DNA of 64,000 nt from the NCBI RefSeq assembly GCF_020379485.1, contig NC_063447.1:55789452-55853451 (forward strand). Reading direction: 5' to 3'. The translations under genes were made by a program, and so were the position numbers. How positions within the stretch are numbered: the first letter of the stretch is position 1; each line of letters starts with the position of its first letter. This DNA comes from Brassica napus. Its lineage: Eukaryota; Streptophyta; Magnoliopsida; Brassicales; Brassicaceae. This document shows positions 1 to 12,251 of the stretch, one piece after another. Below the pieces are notes generated by a model. The model was not told the DNA's origin and made no database searches. It saw only the letters and a program-made list of their open reading frames with translations.

Positions 1-1077
1 TATTAGTTAAATAAAATTATAAATGTGAAAATTTTCATATAAATAGAAAATAATTAATATACAAAACTAAATATGTTATCGGCGATTAACATAAAATTGA
101 ACCCAAAACTTTCTCAATTGTCGTATGTTGATTATATGTAATATGTTTGCCATAAAGCTTCCAAAGTGTGTCTCTAATCTAGTGGTAGAGCAACCCTCGT
201 ATATTATCTTGGACCCTCGTATATTAAATGTCCCACAATCATATTTTTAATATCATCCATTGTCGCAATAAGAGATTCGTTTTTATAATAGTGAAGTTAA
301 TATTTTATCAATTATAAAAATGACCCGACCCATTTTTCCTGTGCCAAGTTATAGCTGAGAGAGTTGCCGGGTCGGGACCTTGCAGAAAAAAATGTTTTAT
401 TGATTTGAATTTGTTAAAAGTACTGGGAATTATTTGACTGTATTTTGATAGTGTTAACATTTAAAATATATTTATTTATTATATGTCTGTATGATATCAT
501 GTATTTTTGGTTGTTAGGTGAAACAATTTTTTCATAGAAACTATATATATGAAGAATTTGAATGTTAATTTGAATGTTCTAACATTCTTGCTATAAACCA
601 AAAACGTAATTGTGGTAAACGCACATTAAAAAATATATGTATATATATGTGAATGCATACGTAGATTTATTGTCCAGTAGTGGAAATCAAATGTTAAAAA
701 ATGGTCCAAAGCTCGTATAACCTCATGCAAGAAGGTTACGTGAAGAAAGAATCGGAGATACATATTAACGTAGGAAAAGCTGGTACCATTAAGTAACTAA
801 TCGGAAGATAATTCAGCACTTATATAATCATAGTATAAAGTAAACTAAGATAATCTTCACACTGAACAAATAAAAAGATCATAACAGGATAAGTAAATTG
901 CTTAAAGGGATAAGTAAAACCCATATAACGAAAATTGTATTCAACAAAAACTTAAACATGAAAGGATAAAACTCTGAAAATGCAAATGTCAAGAACGCAA
1001 AATTATTAGGGAAAATAAAAGCACACATAAACCGCAGCAAACACGTTTACTGCGTAGAAGGAAGAGTTCAAGCTATA
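1..1077. other. 3' flank of RPA-like gene, no gene seen
   Basis: AT-rich sequence with no supported coding region. A short direct repeat (ACCCTCGTATATTA, near 192 and 212) follows a stretch resembling a tRNA A box (near 180), but no B box was found, so neither a tRNA nor a SINE is called. Confidence 0.6.
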
Positions 1078-2460
1078 TTAGCCACTCTTCGAACGCTTGG
1101 CCTCATCCGACTCAAGATACTCAGCTGCTTTTCTAGCCCTATCACCTGCATCACCTCCAACCCCTCCGGAAGGTCCAGAGTCATCACCCCCAGTCTTTGA
1201 GATACCATCAGACACTGATGGAAGAGGAGCACCTGCTGGGATAATCTTTGTGATAGTTATGGTCTGAGTCTTGCCTGTCAAATTATGATCCGAGACCTTC
1301 ACGATGAACTTGCGTGTCTGCCCGATTGTCTCAAGCAAAGCATCCGGAACAGGCACGCAATGATCAACCCCAACTCCAGCATTAGACTGACATAAAAACA
1401 CAACCTACGTGAGTTCATCTGATGCTGCCTTCTCAGAATTCTCAAATCAATGATGTCCTAACTAATTCGATATTACAAAAAGTTATTATATATGTATAAA
1501 CAGGTGTAGAGTACCTCAAAGTAATTTGCAACTAATTCTGCTGCATGCTTGCCAGTCAACTCCTTTCCAGCATCACCAAGAATGACAAAAACTGCTTGCT
1601 CACTCTTATCATAAACAGAAATCTTCGTCAGGTACCTACAATGAGAAAATATTAGTTATGAGAGATGAAAAACAAATATGAATCTAAGAGTACAAAACTC
1701 ACTGAGGACCGCCTGTGACTTCTCTTTTATCACACTTCTTATTGTTGCAAACCAGAGAAGTAGGCCCTTTCACTGCCTTACTATTGCAGCCACCACAGGA
1801 AATGTAGTACCAAGCAGAACCCTGGATAACATCATCTATAGTTGCAGTGCATTCGAACCAAGCAACCTTCATCGTGGAAAACAAATAGAATTCATAAACA
1901 CCCAAGTACATAGAAATAATATATGAACAGGACAATTATTGCACCTTAGAAGTTTCATGCTTGATGTAAGAGAATAGTTCCTCAAGAGTCACTGCCTCAG
2001 GCTTAGTGACAACCTCAGCTGCAACTCTATTAGCAATTTCTGAGTTTGAGACCAACCTGAACCAAATACAAAAGCCCAGATATTTTAGGAATAATACAGC
2101 GTTAAAATATAAACAAAAGTTGTAGGAAAACGTATTTGAATGCATAAATACATACCATTTGAGATAATCCTTGCTTGGCTGAACATCGGCATCCATAAAC
2201 ACTCGGGATGATGACATCGAAGTGAGAGCAAGGGTCCCTGTTAATAACAAATAGAAGGATGTGATTATCAGGTACATGATTTATCAATGCCTTATCACGG
2301 TTTCTTAACAATATACTATGACCTATGCAGTTCAATAAACAAAAGTTGCAGGATATAAACAAAAGTCACAGTTCAATAAACAACTAAAATATTTTAGGAC
2401 AGTGATAAATAATTGAAAGGACAATCAAATTGTCCTTGTAGCAATGTTAACACAAATATT

Positions 2461-3618
2461 CACTACAAGAAAAATGCATTTTTATAGCGGACGAATAACG
2501 CTATGTAACGATACGATAGCGGTTTTTGAAGCGCTGTATCATCGCCCGTCATAATAGGTAAATGACATTACATAGCGGTTTTTAGCGTTGCTATTTTTTC
2601 TTCCGCTACAATAGCGCTTTTCAATATGCAATTAATTTTTTTTAACAGCATGTCTTTAATGCTATTATTTATTTTATTAACAGCGTTTTTGATTTGTTAT
2701 TGTTAAAACTACTATAGCAATTTGTTTCTGCTATATATTGTAAATTATATTTAGTTAATTATTTATTTTAGAATTATTTTTCAGTTAATAATTTAAAAAT
2801 AAAAGCATAATTAAAATTTAAAATTAATTCAGATATTTAAAATTTCTTTATTAATATTGATTTGTAACAAAATTGGATTACAAAAAAAAAAAAAAAATCT
2901 AATTAAATAATAAACCAAAAACTTTAACCTAATTACTAACTAAACCAAGCTTTAACCTAATTAGTACTAACTAAGCGCCACCCCAACACCACCACCTTCG
3001 TCGTTTCTTCATCTTCCAACCCTCACCCGTCGCACCACCACCTTCGTTGTCGTGTTCTTCCATGATCTTCATCGTCTTATCAAGCCATGAACTTTGTTGC
3101 TTTCTTCATCTTCCAGTCCTCACCCGCCGCACCACCATCTCTGCTCGCGACCATCTCTGTCTACCCCAACGCCGCCCCTGCTCTGTCTTCCCCGACGCCG
3201 CTGCTCGGTCTTCTCCGACGCCGTTGCTCTGTCTTCTCCCACCTTGCTCTGATTCTCCAAGCTTACGCTATTGCTCTAGTCTTTCTCTGAAACCTTCTTA
3301 CAAACCAAAAAAATTTAATCAAGTAAACAACAAAGAGGATAAAAGAGAAGAATGAATACCAGAACAGAGAGGAGGCGTCACTTCGTCACAGGACAGAGAG
3401 GAGGCATCACGGTTCAGAGAGAGAGAGAATAGAGTAGATGGGATGCTCCTCCTCTGTTGTTGTCTCACGACCTCTATTATCTGTAAGGAGAAGGATACTG
3501 AGCGACAGAGAGGATGGTGACAATGAGTCTGTGACTTAGAGAAACTGAAGATGCAGAGAGAAAGAAGATGAGTTTTGTGAGTCTAGACAGTTACAAAATT
3601 TTTGGATCTGAAAACAAA

Positions 3619-3650
<32 letters not shown>

Positions 3651-5020
3651 GAGAAGAAGTAGGAGTAATCTGGACCCTTCAAAAAGTTTAATCAATGGTT
3701 GTGATTACATAAAGCATGATCTCCGTCCTTGTATGTGATTGGCCAGTTTGTGTTGACCAATCAGATTTTTGTATTTGATTCCTATTTTTCTTAATAACAT
3801 TGTTTTCTATTATATTTTGTGTGTTTAGTATAAAAATATTTATGATATATTTTTGAAAATAAAAATTATTTTAAGAAAAGGTTTAAAGTTTATGATTTTG
3901 TGATTTATATTTGGATATATGAAATATAGTTTAAAGTTTATGAACTAGAGGATTTAAGTTTGAAATTTAAAATTAAGGTTTAGAATTTGGATATATGAAA
4001 TATAGTTTAAAGTTTATGAACTAGAGGATTTAAGTTTGGCATTTGAATTTTGTGGTTATATGATTAAAAATTGATTTGATAAAAAAAATTATATGATTTG
4101 ATAATTTCAAAAATATTCAATTTTTTAGTTTTATATCTAAGATCTGAAGTTTAAGTTTTCATGTATTATAAAGTTTATAGTATTAGAGTTTAAAGTTTGT
4201 GTTTAAAGTTTAGGGTTTAGAGATTCAAAAGTCAAATAATGATTGTTGCCACTAGATCAAATTCAATCAATGGTCCTAAAAAAATAAAATTGTTCTTCTC
4301 ATTTCACTTCAAAAATTGCATAAATTTAAAGAATTAAACATGATAATTAAAATTTAAAATATAATAGAATTTGAGGATCAAAAATTTGGGGTATTGAGAT
4401 TTGAGATTAATTTTTAAACTGTAATCTTAAATTAGTTTAAAGATTTTAAATAAAAGAATTATACTAAATGAAATTAGTTTAAGGGTTTAAAGGTTTGAGT
4501 ATAGGGTTTGAGCCCAGGGTTTGAGAGTTAAAAGTTTGGGGTATTGAGATTGAGATTAAATTTATGAAACAGAAATAGTTTTTGACTATATACTTAATAT
4601 CTGAGTTTAAAATATATGTTTAAAGTTTAGGGTTTAAAAATTCGTTTACGGTTTAGGGATTTAAAAAGACAAAGATAGCATTTTTAATTATGTGCTATTA
4701 AATATATGTCTATTAAACATATGCTATTATAGCACTTTTCACCTTAAGTGTTATGTAAAATATAGTAAGAGGAAAAGTGAAACAAGTACGAGAGGGAAAA
4801 TCAATTATTTTTCCGCTTTAGATATGCATAGCGTTTCAAAACTAAAAGTGCTATGTATACTATGTCCGAAAAGTGTTTTGGAGAAATTAAAATCGGACCA
4901 ACCTAACATAGAGTTTGTATTTTCGCAAACGCTATCTAAAAGTAAGAGATATGTCAACAATAGCACAATCGAAAAAAACGCTATCCCGATCTGCTATTAA
5001 AACCCATTTTTCTTGTAGTG
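2461..5020. mobile_element. Non-autonomous CACTA (En/Spm) transposon
   Basis: Both ends carry the inverted terminus CACTACAAGAAAAATG, and the insertion is flanked by a 3-bp duplication ATT (2458-2460 and 5021-5023); both are diagnostic of the CACTA superfamily. Subterminal copies of AGCG/GCTAT-type motifs occupy the outer few hundred bases at each end, as expected for transposase-binding sites. No transposase is present; the interior is AT-rich with a short CT-rich segment (about 2980-3300) and a GA microsatellite. It lies wholly inside intron 4 of the RPA-like gene. Confidence 0.92.
3625..3650. repeat. (AG)n microsatellite
   Basis: Uninterrupted AG dinucleotides inside the CACTA element. 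Confidence 0.9.
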
Positions 5021-6430
5021 ATTCATTGACAACTAAAATAACAGTCTTCACGGTAAATCAAAGGCATAACTTTTCTCTAAAAGGACATAGCTAATCATCT
5101 AATGTTACAGAAAAAAAAAAAGAACAAACCCAATATGAGCCCTTACGCAAGATCCCATCTCAAAACCTAACCGTTGACTCAAAAGAGCCCTTACGCGTTA
5201 AAATATAAACAAAAGAACGCTTGGAATGATGCGAATGATGTGAATGAATATGTCACAGCTAAGTTCTGAATATGTGAATGATGTTTTTTATAGTTTTGAT
5301 GCTGACCTCCAATATGTTTAGGGTTCACTGTAGTGACCAAAAGAACGCTTGGAATGCCTCCGTACGATTTGAATTTCTGGCAAAAGTCGGAAGCAGCCTT
5401 GTCCCATAGATACATCTTCATCACTGGTCCACTACACAGGGCACAAATCATGTGTTAAAAACAACACACAAACAATGAAAGCGAGTAACAAAAAGAAAAA
5501 CTTACTCATGTGTCTGTATATGAACACACAGATGCCGCTTCTCTGCTATGTCAGCTTCGTCGAGAACAATATGGTCAGTGAAAGTCTGCCCATTCACCAG
5601 CTTCATATGACCAACATAATCTGTGACAAAACCAGTACGATCCGCAGACATCAAAAAAATATATCAAACATGTCTATAAGATGTTCAGTTGTTGTTCACA
5701 CACAGTATGTACTCTAAAAAGCTAAACTTCACTTACCATAGAGATCAGATCTGGAGTCACAATTGGCCTTAAACTCCTCATAGGTGTGGAACCTGAACCT
5801 ATCTTCTGGTATTTGAACCGGAGGATTCTCAAGAACAGACAAAGAGGAATTCCAGCTGAATGAGACGGTGGCACTATGATCAGCAACGCGAAACTGATCT
5901 TTGCTTCTGGATCCGAAAAATTGATCAGCTTATAGACAGAACCTGCTATCAGCTCATATCTCTCAACTCGACTGGCTGGAATAAAACCTTGAATAACAGT
6001 TCCCTGTATATATCATTTAAAAACATAGATTAATAGAAATATCATCCCAATCGAGCAATACCAAATCAGAGAGTAAAAGTAGACAAACCTCTTCGTCGAT
6101 TAGGAGCATCTCTCGTCCAATGAGGGTCTTCATGTTTGGGTTGCGAGCATCCCAGAAATGAATCATACGGAACATCAACTCGGCTTCGCGTGGGCCGAGA
6201 GAAACCTCTCTGAAGAACATCACTTGCTCGCTAGGCAGGGAGGAGAGATCGGTAGCAGCGTTTGGTTCCATCGGATTGGCAGATGAAGCAACAGCCTTTC
6301 CGTTACGTTTCACCATGATCGCAGACGAAGCAGTGGACTTTCCGGTTGATTTCGCAGTCACAGAGGAGGCGACAGTCTTCTTGCTGGTGTTGTGGTCGCT
6401 GGAAGCTGGGGATTTGCCGCTGAGTTCCAT

Positions 6431-7121
6431 CGGAGTGAGATTTGAGAGAATATTCTTAGTTGTGATGGAAGAATTTGGTAAGAGGAGAAGAGGGTTATAA
6501 ATAAAAAATGGAGAGGTAAGCGAAAGGAATTCATCGGATCAGTTCAAGCGAAGACTTGATTACAGCAGTTATTGTGAGGATATAAGTGATGAAGTTAATC
6601 GTCGAAACCGATTTGCTGAGAAGAATAATGGAAGATGGGGAAGTCGAAAGAGAAGAGAAGAGAAAAATTAGGGTTACGTCAACGACTGGTCGTCTCTCAA
6701 CAATCACGTGAAAGTAAAGAGCAGATGGGTCCAACCAATATTCGCACAGAACAAACGGGCCAAAACGTCGAAAGCCCAAACCAATATGAAAGTAACCTGA
6801 CGTGGACAAATGATGCTCCATGAGTGGCTAATTTTCCAGTCCGACGTGGACCACCTAAGGATGCTTAGTATTTGCCTTTTAGTATAGTTTTGATTTTCCT
6901 ATGTTTTTTTTTTCATTTTGAACTTTGGTAGCGTCTTGCATTTTCTACAAACTTCCTCTCGAGATGAGTAACTTTATTTATAAATAATAATGGCAGCGTT
7001 GACGAATCCTTCCATATTAAGAATAATAACTAGATCTCAACCGTGCTGGTTTTTGTTTTCATTTATTTTTATATAAATATTTTGTTTTTTAATTCTAAAT
7101 TTGTATATATTATAATATATA
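6431..7121. other. 5' flank of RPA-like gene
   Basis: Upstream region of the minus-strand RPA-like gene. It should hold the promoter and 5' UTR, but no element could be assigned with confidence, and no separate gene is visible. Confidence 0.5.
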
Positions 7122-7989
7122 CTAGATTTTGACTCGCGCTTTCAAAGCGCGAGTTTATTATTATTTTTTTTTTCAATTGACAAATATTAGTAAATGTCAT
7201 ATTTCATATATTTGTGTTTTATTTTATAAAAGACTTAAACTTTTTATCTTTTTCTATCGTGTTTTATTTTAAATGACTATTTATGTTTAAAAATTAAACT
7301 TTATTTTTTTTAATGAATTAAGTTGGTATAACTATGATAATTAATTTTATTATGTGGTTAATACTTTTAATAAAAAAATTATATAATTTTAATAAAGATT
7401 TATACTTTTCAATGAAAAATTTCAATTTTTTTATAAATGCTTAAATTATACTCCCTCTGTTTCTAAACAGATGATGTTTTGGGGAGTTTTTGATGTTTCA
7501 AAATAGATGATGTTTTCATATATTAATGCATTTTTTAACTTTATCGAAAACCGTGTAACCAATGATATTTTGTAGTTTGTTTTGTGATTGATTTAATAAT
7601 TTTAAATTTGTATTTTAATAATAATTTTAATATAAAAAATAAGTTTCTTAATAGTTGAGCATAATACTAAAACTTCATGTATTTTGAAACAGAGGGAGTA
7701 TTAAGAAAAGAAAAGAAAAATAATTAAGAACGGTTGAAAAAATATATTTGAACTTGGACACAATGGCCCAAAGAAGAAAAAAAATGTGAGAATTGGATCT
7801 GATTTCTTAATCGGCCCAAATGGCCCAAGAGAGATCTGATGTGGACAGTGGGCTGGATCCGAAAAAAATGATCCAATATAGATGTGTTATTAATATTACT
7901 TGATTGCCCTTAATAAAATATCCAATGTTAGTAAATAAATGGCAGGTTAAGGTAAAAATGACAATAAGATCCTGCTTTAATAGTATAGA
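7122..7989 (-). mobile_element. Non-autonomous Helitron
   Basis: Read on the minus strand it begins TCTATACTATTAAAGCAGGA and ends with a GC-rich hairpin (CTCGCGCTTTGAAAGCGCGAG) a few bases before CTAG, with insertion between A and T. These are the hallmarks of crucifer Helitrons. It is 868 bp, has no Rep/helicase coding sequence, and contains a Stowaway MITE. Confidence 0.88.
7451..7698. mobile_element. Stowaway-like MITE nested in Helitron
   Basis: Terminal inverted repeats CTCCCTCTGTTTC / GAAACAGAGGGAG flanked by TA on both sides (7449-7450, 7699-7700). At 248 bp and non-coding it is a Tc1/mariner-derived Stowaway MITE inserted into the Helitron. Confidence 0.92.
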
Positions 7990-8096
7990 TGTGTTATTAA
8001 TAATACTTGATTGCCCTTAATGAAACATGCAATGTTAGTAAAGAAATGACAGGTTAAGGTAAAAAAGACAATAGGACCATGCTTTAATAGTATAAA
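7990..8096 (-). repeat. Second copy of the Helitron 5' end
   Basis: This stretch repeats 7880-7989 with scattered differences, including the TACTATTAAAGCA terminus read on the minus strand. Two related Helitron 5' ends therefore lie head to tail, suggesting a tandem insertion or a duplicated left end. Confidence 0.8.
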
Positions 8097-8807
8097 TGTG
8101 TCTATCAATTTTTAAAACATAATAAATTTACGGTATATTTTTTCCATTGAATAAATTGTTTCAAACTTTCACATGTATTTGTATCTTCTTCTATATATAT
8201 ATTTTCAGATTATTATTTCATTATTAAAAACGTAACTATATATATAAAGATTAGTAAAATATTGTTTTATTGTCATATTCAAAGATATTGTAACATTTCA
8301 CAAATTTAGAAAGTCTTTAAAAAATTAAACTTTTCGCTTCATAGATTTATATTATTGAGTAAATAATTAAACATTTAGTTTTTGTTTAATTTTTAAAATA
8401 ACTATATAGTTTAAAATTTGTTTTCATTGGTTTAAGGTAGTAAAGATTAATCATTGTTAGATAATATGATTTTTTTTATTTAAAAAAAATCTTTATAATT
8501 TTAAAAGTTTACATCGATAAATTTTTAAATATTTAACATATGGAGGTATATTATTATAACATTAAATTATATCTATTTAATTTATACTATCTATAAATCT
8601 AATGGATCATCTACTTTTTAAATCCAACTATTGATAGCCCAATAAAAATTTCTGGTGGACCCAAAATTTACATGATAATATTAGAGACTAAATGTAACAT
8701 GACTTTTTAGGATTATGTTCATTGAGTCCATTTTAAAAAAAAAATCACACATGAATCAAGGTTGTGACTTCTGTTATAATATATAGGGAAGTTTACTCAA
8801 ATATATA
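8097..8807. other. AT-rich intergenic sequence
   Basis: No gene, terminal repeat or target-site duplication recognised. Confidence 0.6.
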
Positions 8808-9148
8808 CTCCCTCCGTTTTTAATTGTAAATAGTTTTTCTTAAAAGCACGAATATTTAGAAATTGTTATTTAAGAGAATATATTATTTAACCAATTAATT
8901 CAACCAATTATTAAAAACCTAACATTATTTCATTGGTCACACAATATCCAATAAATGAAAAAGATGCATTGAAATATGTAAACTACTTATATTGTGAAAC
9001 AAACTCTTTTTGCTAGAACGTCTTTCGTCATTCACATGGATCAATATCTCCCGGTGTGGTTTACAGAGTCAATATGAGTCTGTAATGTTGTCGACAAAAA
9101 AAAAAAACTCTTTTTGCTAAAACTACTTACATTTAGAAACGGAGGGAG
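8808..9148. mobile_element. Stowaway-like MITE
   Basis: Inverted termini CTCCCTCCGTTT / AAACGGAGGGAG are flanked by TA (8806-8807 and 9149-9150). The arms stay complementary for about 40 bp. Its length is inflated by a roughly 100-bp retroposed LINE scrap inside it. Confidence 0.92.
9016..9105 (+). mobile_element. 5'-truncated LINE 3' end
   Basis: A roughly 90-bp insert ending in poly(A) and flanked by the direct repeat AACTCTTTTTGCTA (9002-9015 and 9106-9119). It is clearly similar to the last part of the LINE fragment at 54963-55405 (a shared SFV-HMD coding stretch and a TTTACAGAGTC core). It is a target-primed retrotransposition product with extreme 5' truncation. Confidence 0.88.
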
Positions 9149-9365
9149 TAATATTTTAGGACAATTGACTAGAACCATACATATCTTTTTTTTATTACTG
9201 GCATTTTTTAAATCCAAGCGTGCCTTTTTTTATGTTATGAGAAAAAACGTATTTACAAGAATGCCATTACTTTTTAATGCCACGTAATGAAAAACTCGGC
9301 GCCACGTAGGAATTCAGTTCTGTGTTTTCATTAAGTCGGCCGTAAAGAGCTATATACGTCGTTAC

Positions 9366-9960
9366 GGCTGAGTTATTGCTACGTTGCGGCTGAATTAAAC
9401 AACACGGCTGAGTTAAGAGAAAATGGCTTACTTAAAAACATAAATCACCTATTAGTTACGGCTGATTTACATAAATCTGACTGATTTATGGGATAACGGC
9501 TGACTTACGTACACAAGTTACTGCTGACTTATACATCGGCGGTTTGATTTTTGTAAAATTTGGTTGAGTTGTAGTTAAGACACGGCTGAGTTATGTTTCC
9601 ACGGCTGAGTTAATGAACATCGAATGGCTGAGTTATTGAATTTACGGCCGACTTATGAGATGTTGTTACAGCTGAGTTATATTTAATCAGCCGTCATTGG
9701 ATGGATTAATAGTAAACTCAACTTATTTACGGCTGACTTATTAGAGAAAGATTAATTACTAGAATATCATTTGTTTGACGGCTGATTTATTTGACGATAT
9801 GGCTGACTTAAGATTTTTCATCCTAATTACAGCTGATTTATTAGCGAAAGGTTAATTACTAAAATAGTACCCACGTTTCGGCTGACTTACATTGTACATG
9901 AGAGCTGATTTATTTAGACTGAGTTATATATTCGTTTTGCGGTTGACTAACCGAGTTTCC
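9366..9960. repeat. GGCTGAGTTA/GGCTGACTTA motif array, left block
   Basis: About twenty degenerate copies of (A/T)(C)GGCTGA(G/C/T)TTA, spaced irregularly by about 15-60 bp, nearly all on the plus strand. Further copies occur at 10510-10560, 10820-10990 and 11230-11335. Spacing and divergence differ from a simple tandem satellite. Confidence 0.9.
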
Positions 9961-10504
9961 ATGTCATCCGTCATGTCATCAATTCGGATTTGTCATGTAA
10001 TCACTAATGTTACAACAATAAAATAAGGGTCTATGTTATTCTTCATTCTTCATCTTCTTTATCTATCTTCTTCAACTTATTATTTATCTTTCTCTGAGAT
10101 CTTATGGTTCTGGTAATTATTGTTTCCGCAACTGGGTCTGAAAACATAGATTTTTTAAAATTTAACATCTGAGACAGGTCTACTACAGTCGTCGTCGTTT
10201 TCGATGATGATCGGTTAAAGAAGAAGCTTCCTCTCCTCCAGTTTCATGTATGGCGGTCCTATATCATGATGCTCTCTCTCACATTGGATTTGTCGTCTTG
10301 CATAAGAAAAAGACTCAAAGAGAGAGATGAAAAAGCTAAGTCCCGTAAATTGTAAGAAAAGAAGAGAGTTGAACAAAAAAAATAAGAAAATGAGAGAAGA
10401 CGAAGAAGATGATGAATTTGAAAGCTGAGTTTATATGTTTGATGACGCAGATGATGCGTCATATGAATATGATAACTATAGTTCATACATTAAGTCTCCA
10501 ACAC

Positions 10505-11300
10505 ATACGTTATGGCTGAATTATCCTTACGTTATGGCTGAGTTATGCATATGTTACGGCTGAGTTTAATTTTTATAACTTTATAGTTTTAGGGTTTGAA
10601 GTTCAAATTTAAGAAAAGATTAAAGTGTTAATATTGTTTTCAAATGATTAACTTTATAATTTTTATAAATTTATAGTTCTATAGTTTAAGGTTTGAGGTT
10701 CAAATTTAAGAAATTATTAAAGTTTTAATATTGTGTTCAGAGTTGAAGGAATGAGTTTGTTCCTGCCCAAAATATTTTTTTCCCGCCCAAAATATGAAAC
10801 GTCACGAAACAAATTACACTTGACGGTTGAGTTATAGGACGGCTGGCTTATACCATTCAAATACGTTATGGCTGAGTTATGCATACTTTACAACTGAGTT
10901 ATGCATACGTTACGGGTAAGTTATAATCAAATTACGGCTGAGTTATGCATACGTTACGACTGAGTTTATAATTTTTATAACTTTATAGTTTTATAGTTTT
11001 GGGTTTGAGGTTCAAATTTAAGAAAAGATTAAAGTTTTAATATTGTGTTCAAAAGATAAACTTTATAATTTTTATAACTTTATAGTTCTATAATTTAGGG
11101 TTTGAGGTTTAAATTTAAGAAAATATTAAAGTTTTAATATTGTGTTCAGAGTTGAAGGAATGATTTTTTTCCCGTCCAGAATATTTTTTTCCCGCCCAAA
11201 ATACGAAACGTCGCAAAACATATTACACTTAATGGCTGAGTTATAGGAACATTACAACTGGCTTATACCATTCAGATACGTTACGGCTGAATTATGCACA
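10505..11300. repeat. Tandem duplication, period about 409 bp
   Basis: The segment with the landmark GTTCAGAGTTGAAGGAATGA occurs twice (gttgaagg at 10742 and 11151), including flanking TTTAGGGTTTGAGGTTCAAA-type sequence and GGCTGAGTTA motifs. A partial third copy lies near 13425-13490. Confidence 0.85.
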
Positions 11301-12251
11301 CTTACAGCTGAGTTATGCATACGTTACGGCTGAGTTTAATTATAAACCAACCCTAATCTATAACCTAGAAACAAAAAAGCTTGCAGCCATGTCGACAAAA
11401 TCTAAACCTAACTAAACCACCGCATGTTTCTTCCATATCACGAGTGCTGGGAGGTCATTATTGTCTTCTTCCTTCGCCACCGCAGTCTCGTTACCACGAG
11501 AGCTCCGACGTCTTCAAGCCACACAACGGTTTTGTTATCTCCTCCACCATCAAGCTCATCTGCCTTATCCACCTTCTAGTAACAAGAACAAATTCAAAAC
11601 ACAGAAAAAGAGTGAGAGAGATTGAAAGAGAGAGAGGTGACCAGTGTGGTGACAAGCGGTGGTAGTGGCGACTACGGTGAAGATGGAGACCGACAAAAAT
11701 GGATCTGAGAAACAGAAACAAGGACGACATCGGCAAGTATATATGGCGATGAGCTCAATATCCGTGACGACGGCGAAAACCAGTCTTTTTCGACACTTTT
11801 TCTTTTTCTCCGACAATCTTTTTTTCTTCTTTGATGTTTCTTCTTCTTTCACTTCTTAGATTTACAAACCAAATATATTAAGGCATAAGAAATGAATGAT
11901 AATGTATGAATCTCTCTTGTTTACAAGACAGAAAGTGAGAGAGATGAAGAAGATCTGGAACTGTAAAGAACTCCTGAAGGAAAGAGAAGAGGAGAAGGAG
12001 ACGTCAAATAGAAGAGAGAAAGTGAAGAAAAAAATACATTTTAAAACCATTAGATCAAAACTAATCAATGGTCAAGAATTGTAATCCTTGTAATAAAAAA
12101 TTTAACCAATGAGAAAGAAGTTAGAAGATAACCACTAGATGGATTTGTAGCCCTTAGATTAAAACAATTAATGGTTAATGTTTTAATTTTGATGGTTAAA
12201 ATTATTTTTTATATTAAAGTGTATTTTTGATACAGCTTTAAATTTTAAAAG

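Larger units (their letters stand above)
1078..6430 (-). pseudogene. RPA1-like OB-fold ssDNA-binding protein, frameshifted
   Basis: Resembles the plant family related to the replication protein A 70-kDa subunit, OB-fold proteins that bind single-stranded DNA in the nucleus. Nine exons fit GT-AG: 6430-6089, 6003-5737, 5620-5506, 5431-5307, 2237-2156, 2056-1945, 1866-1703, 1635-1515, 1386-1078. Exon 1 encodes a low-complexity Ser/Lys/Ala N terminus, exons 2-4 the first OB-fold region, and exon 7 a C4 zinc-ribbon (CGGC then CNNKKC) typical of the RPA1 C-terminal domain. The exons sum to 1637 nt, one short of 546 codons. The missing base lies in exon 2 at the A run 5916-5920 (T run on the coding strand): homology switches frame exactly there, and the uncorrected frame meets a stop early in exon 3 (about 5603-5605). 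Intron 4 is about 3.07 kb because a CACTA element sits in it. Either a recent pseudogene or a homopolymer sequencing error. Confidence 0.8.

Noticed and set aside
160..240. Possible tRNA or SINE start (TCTAGTGGTAGAGC)
   Set aside because: Resembles an A box, but no B box or cloverleaf follows.
3047..3355. Open frames of about 100 codons in the CACTA element
   Set aside because: Low-complexity CT-rich sequence with no domain; looks like captured or UTR-like DNA.
11381..12084. Several overlapping open frames on both strands
   Set aside because: Purine/pyrimidine-rich sequence with no domain and no intron logic.
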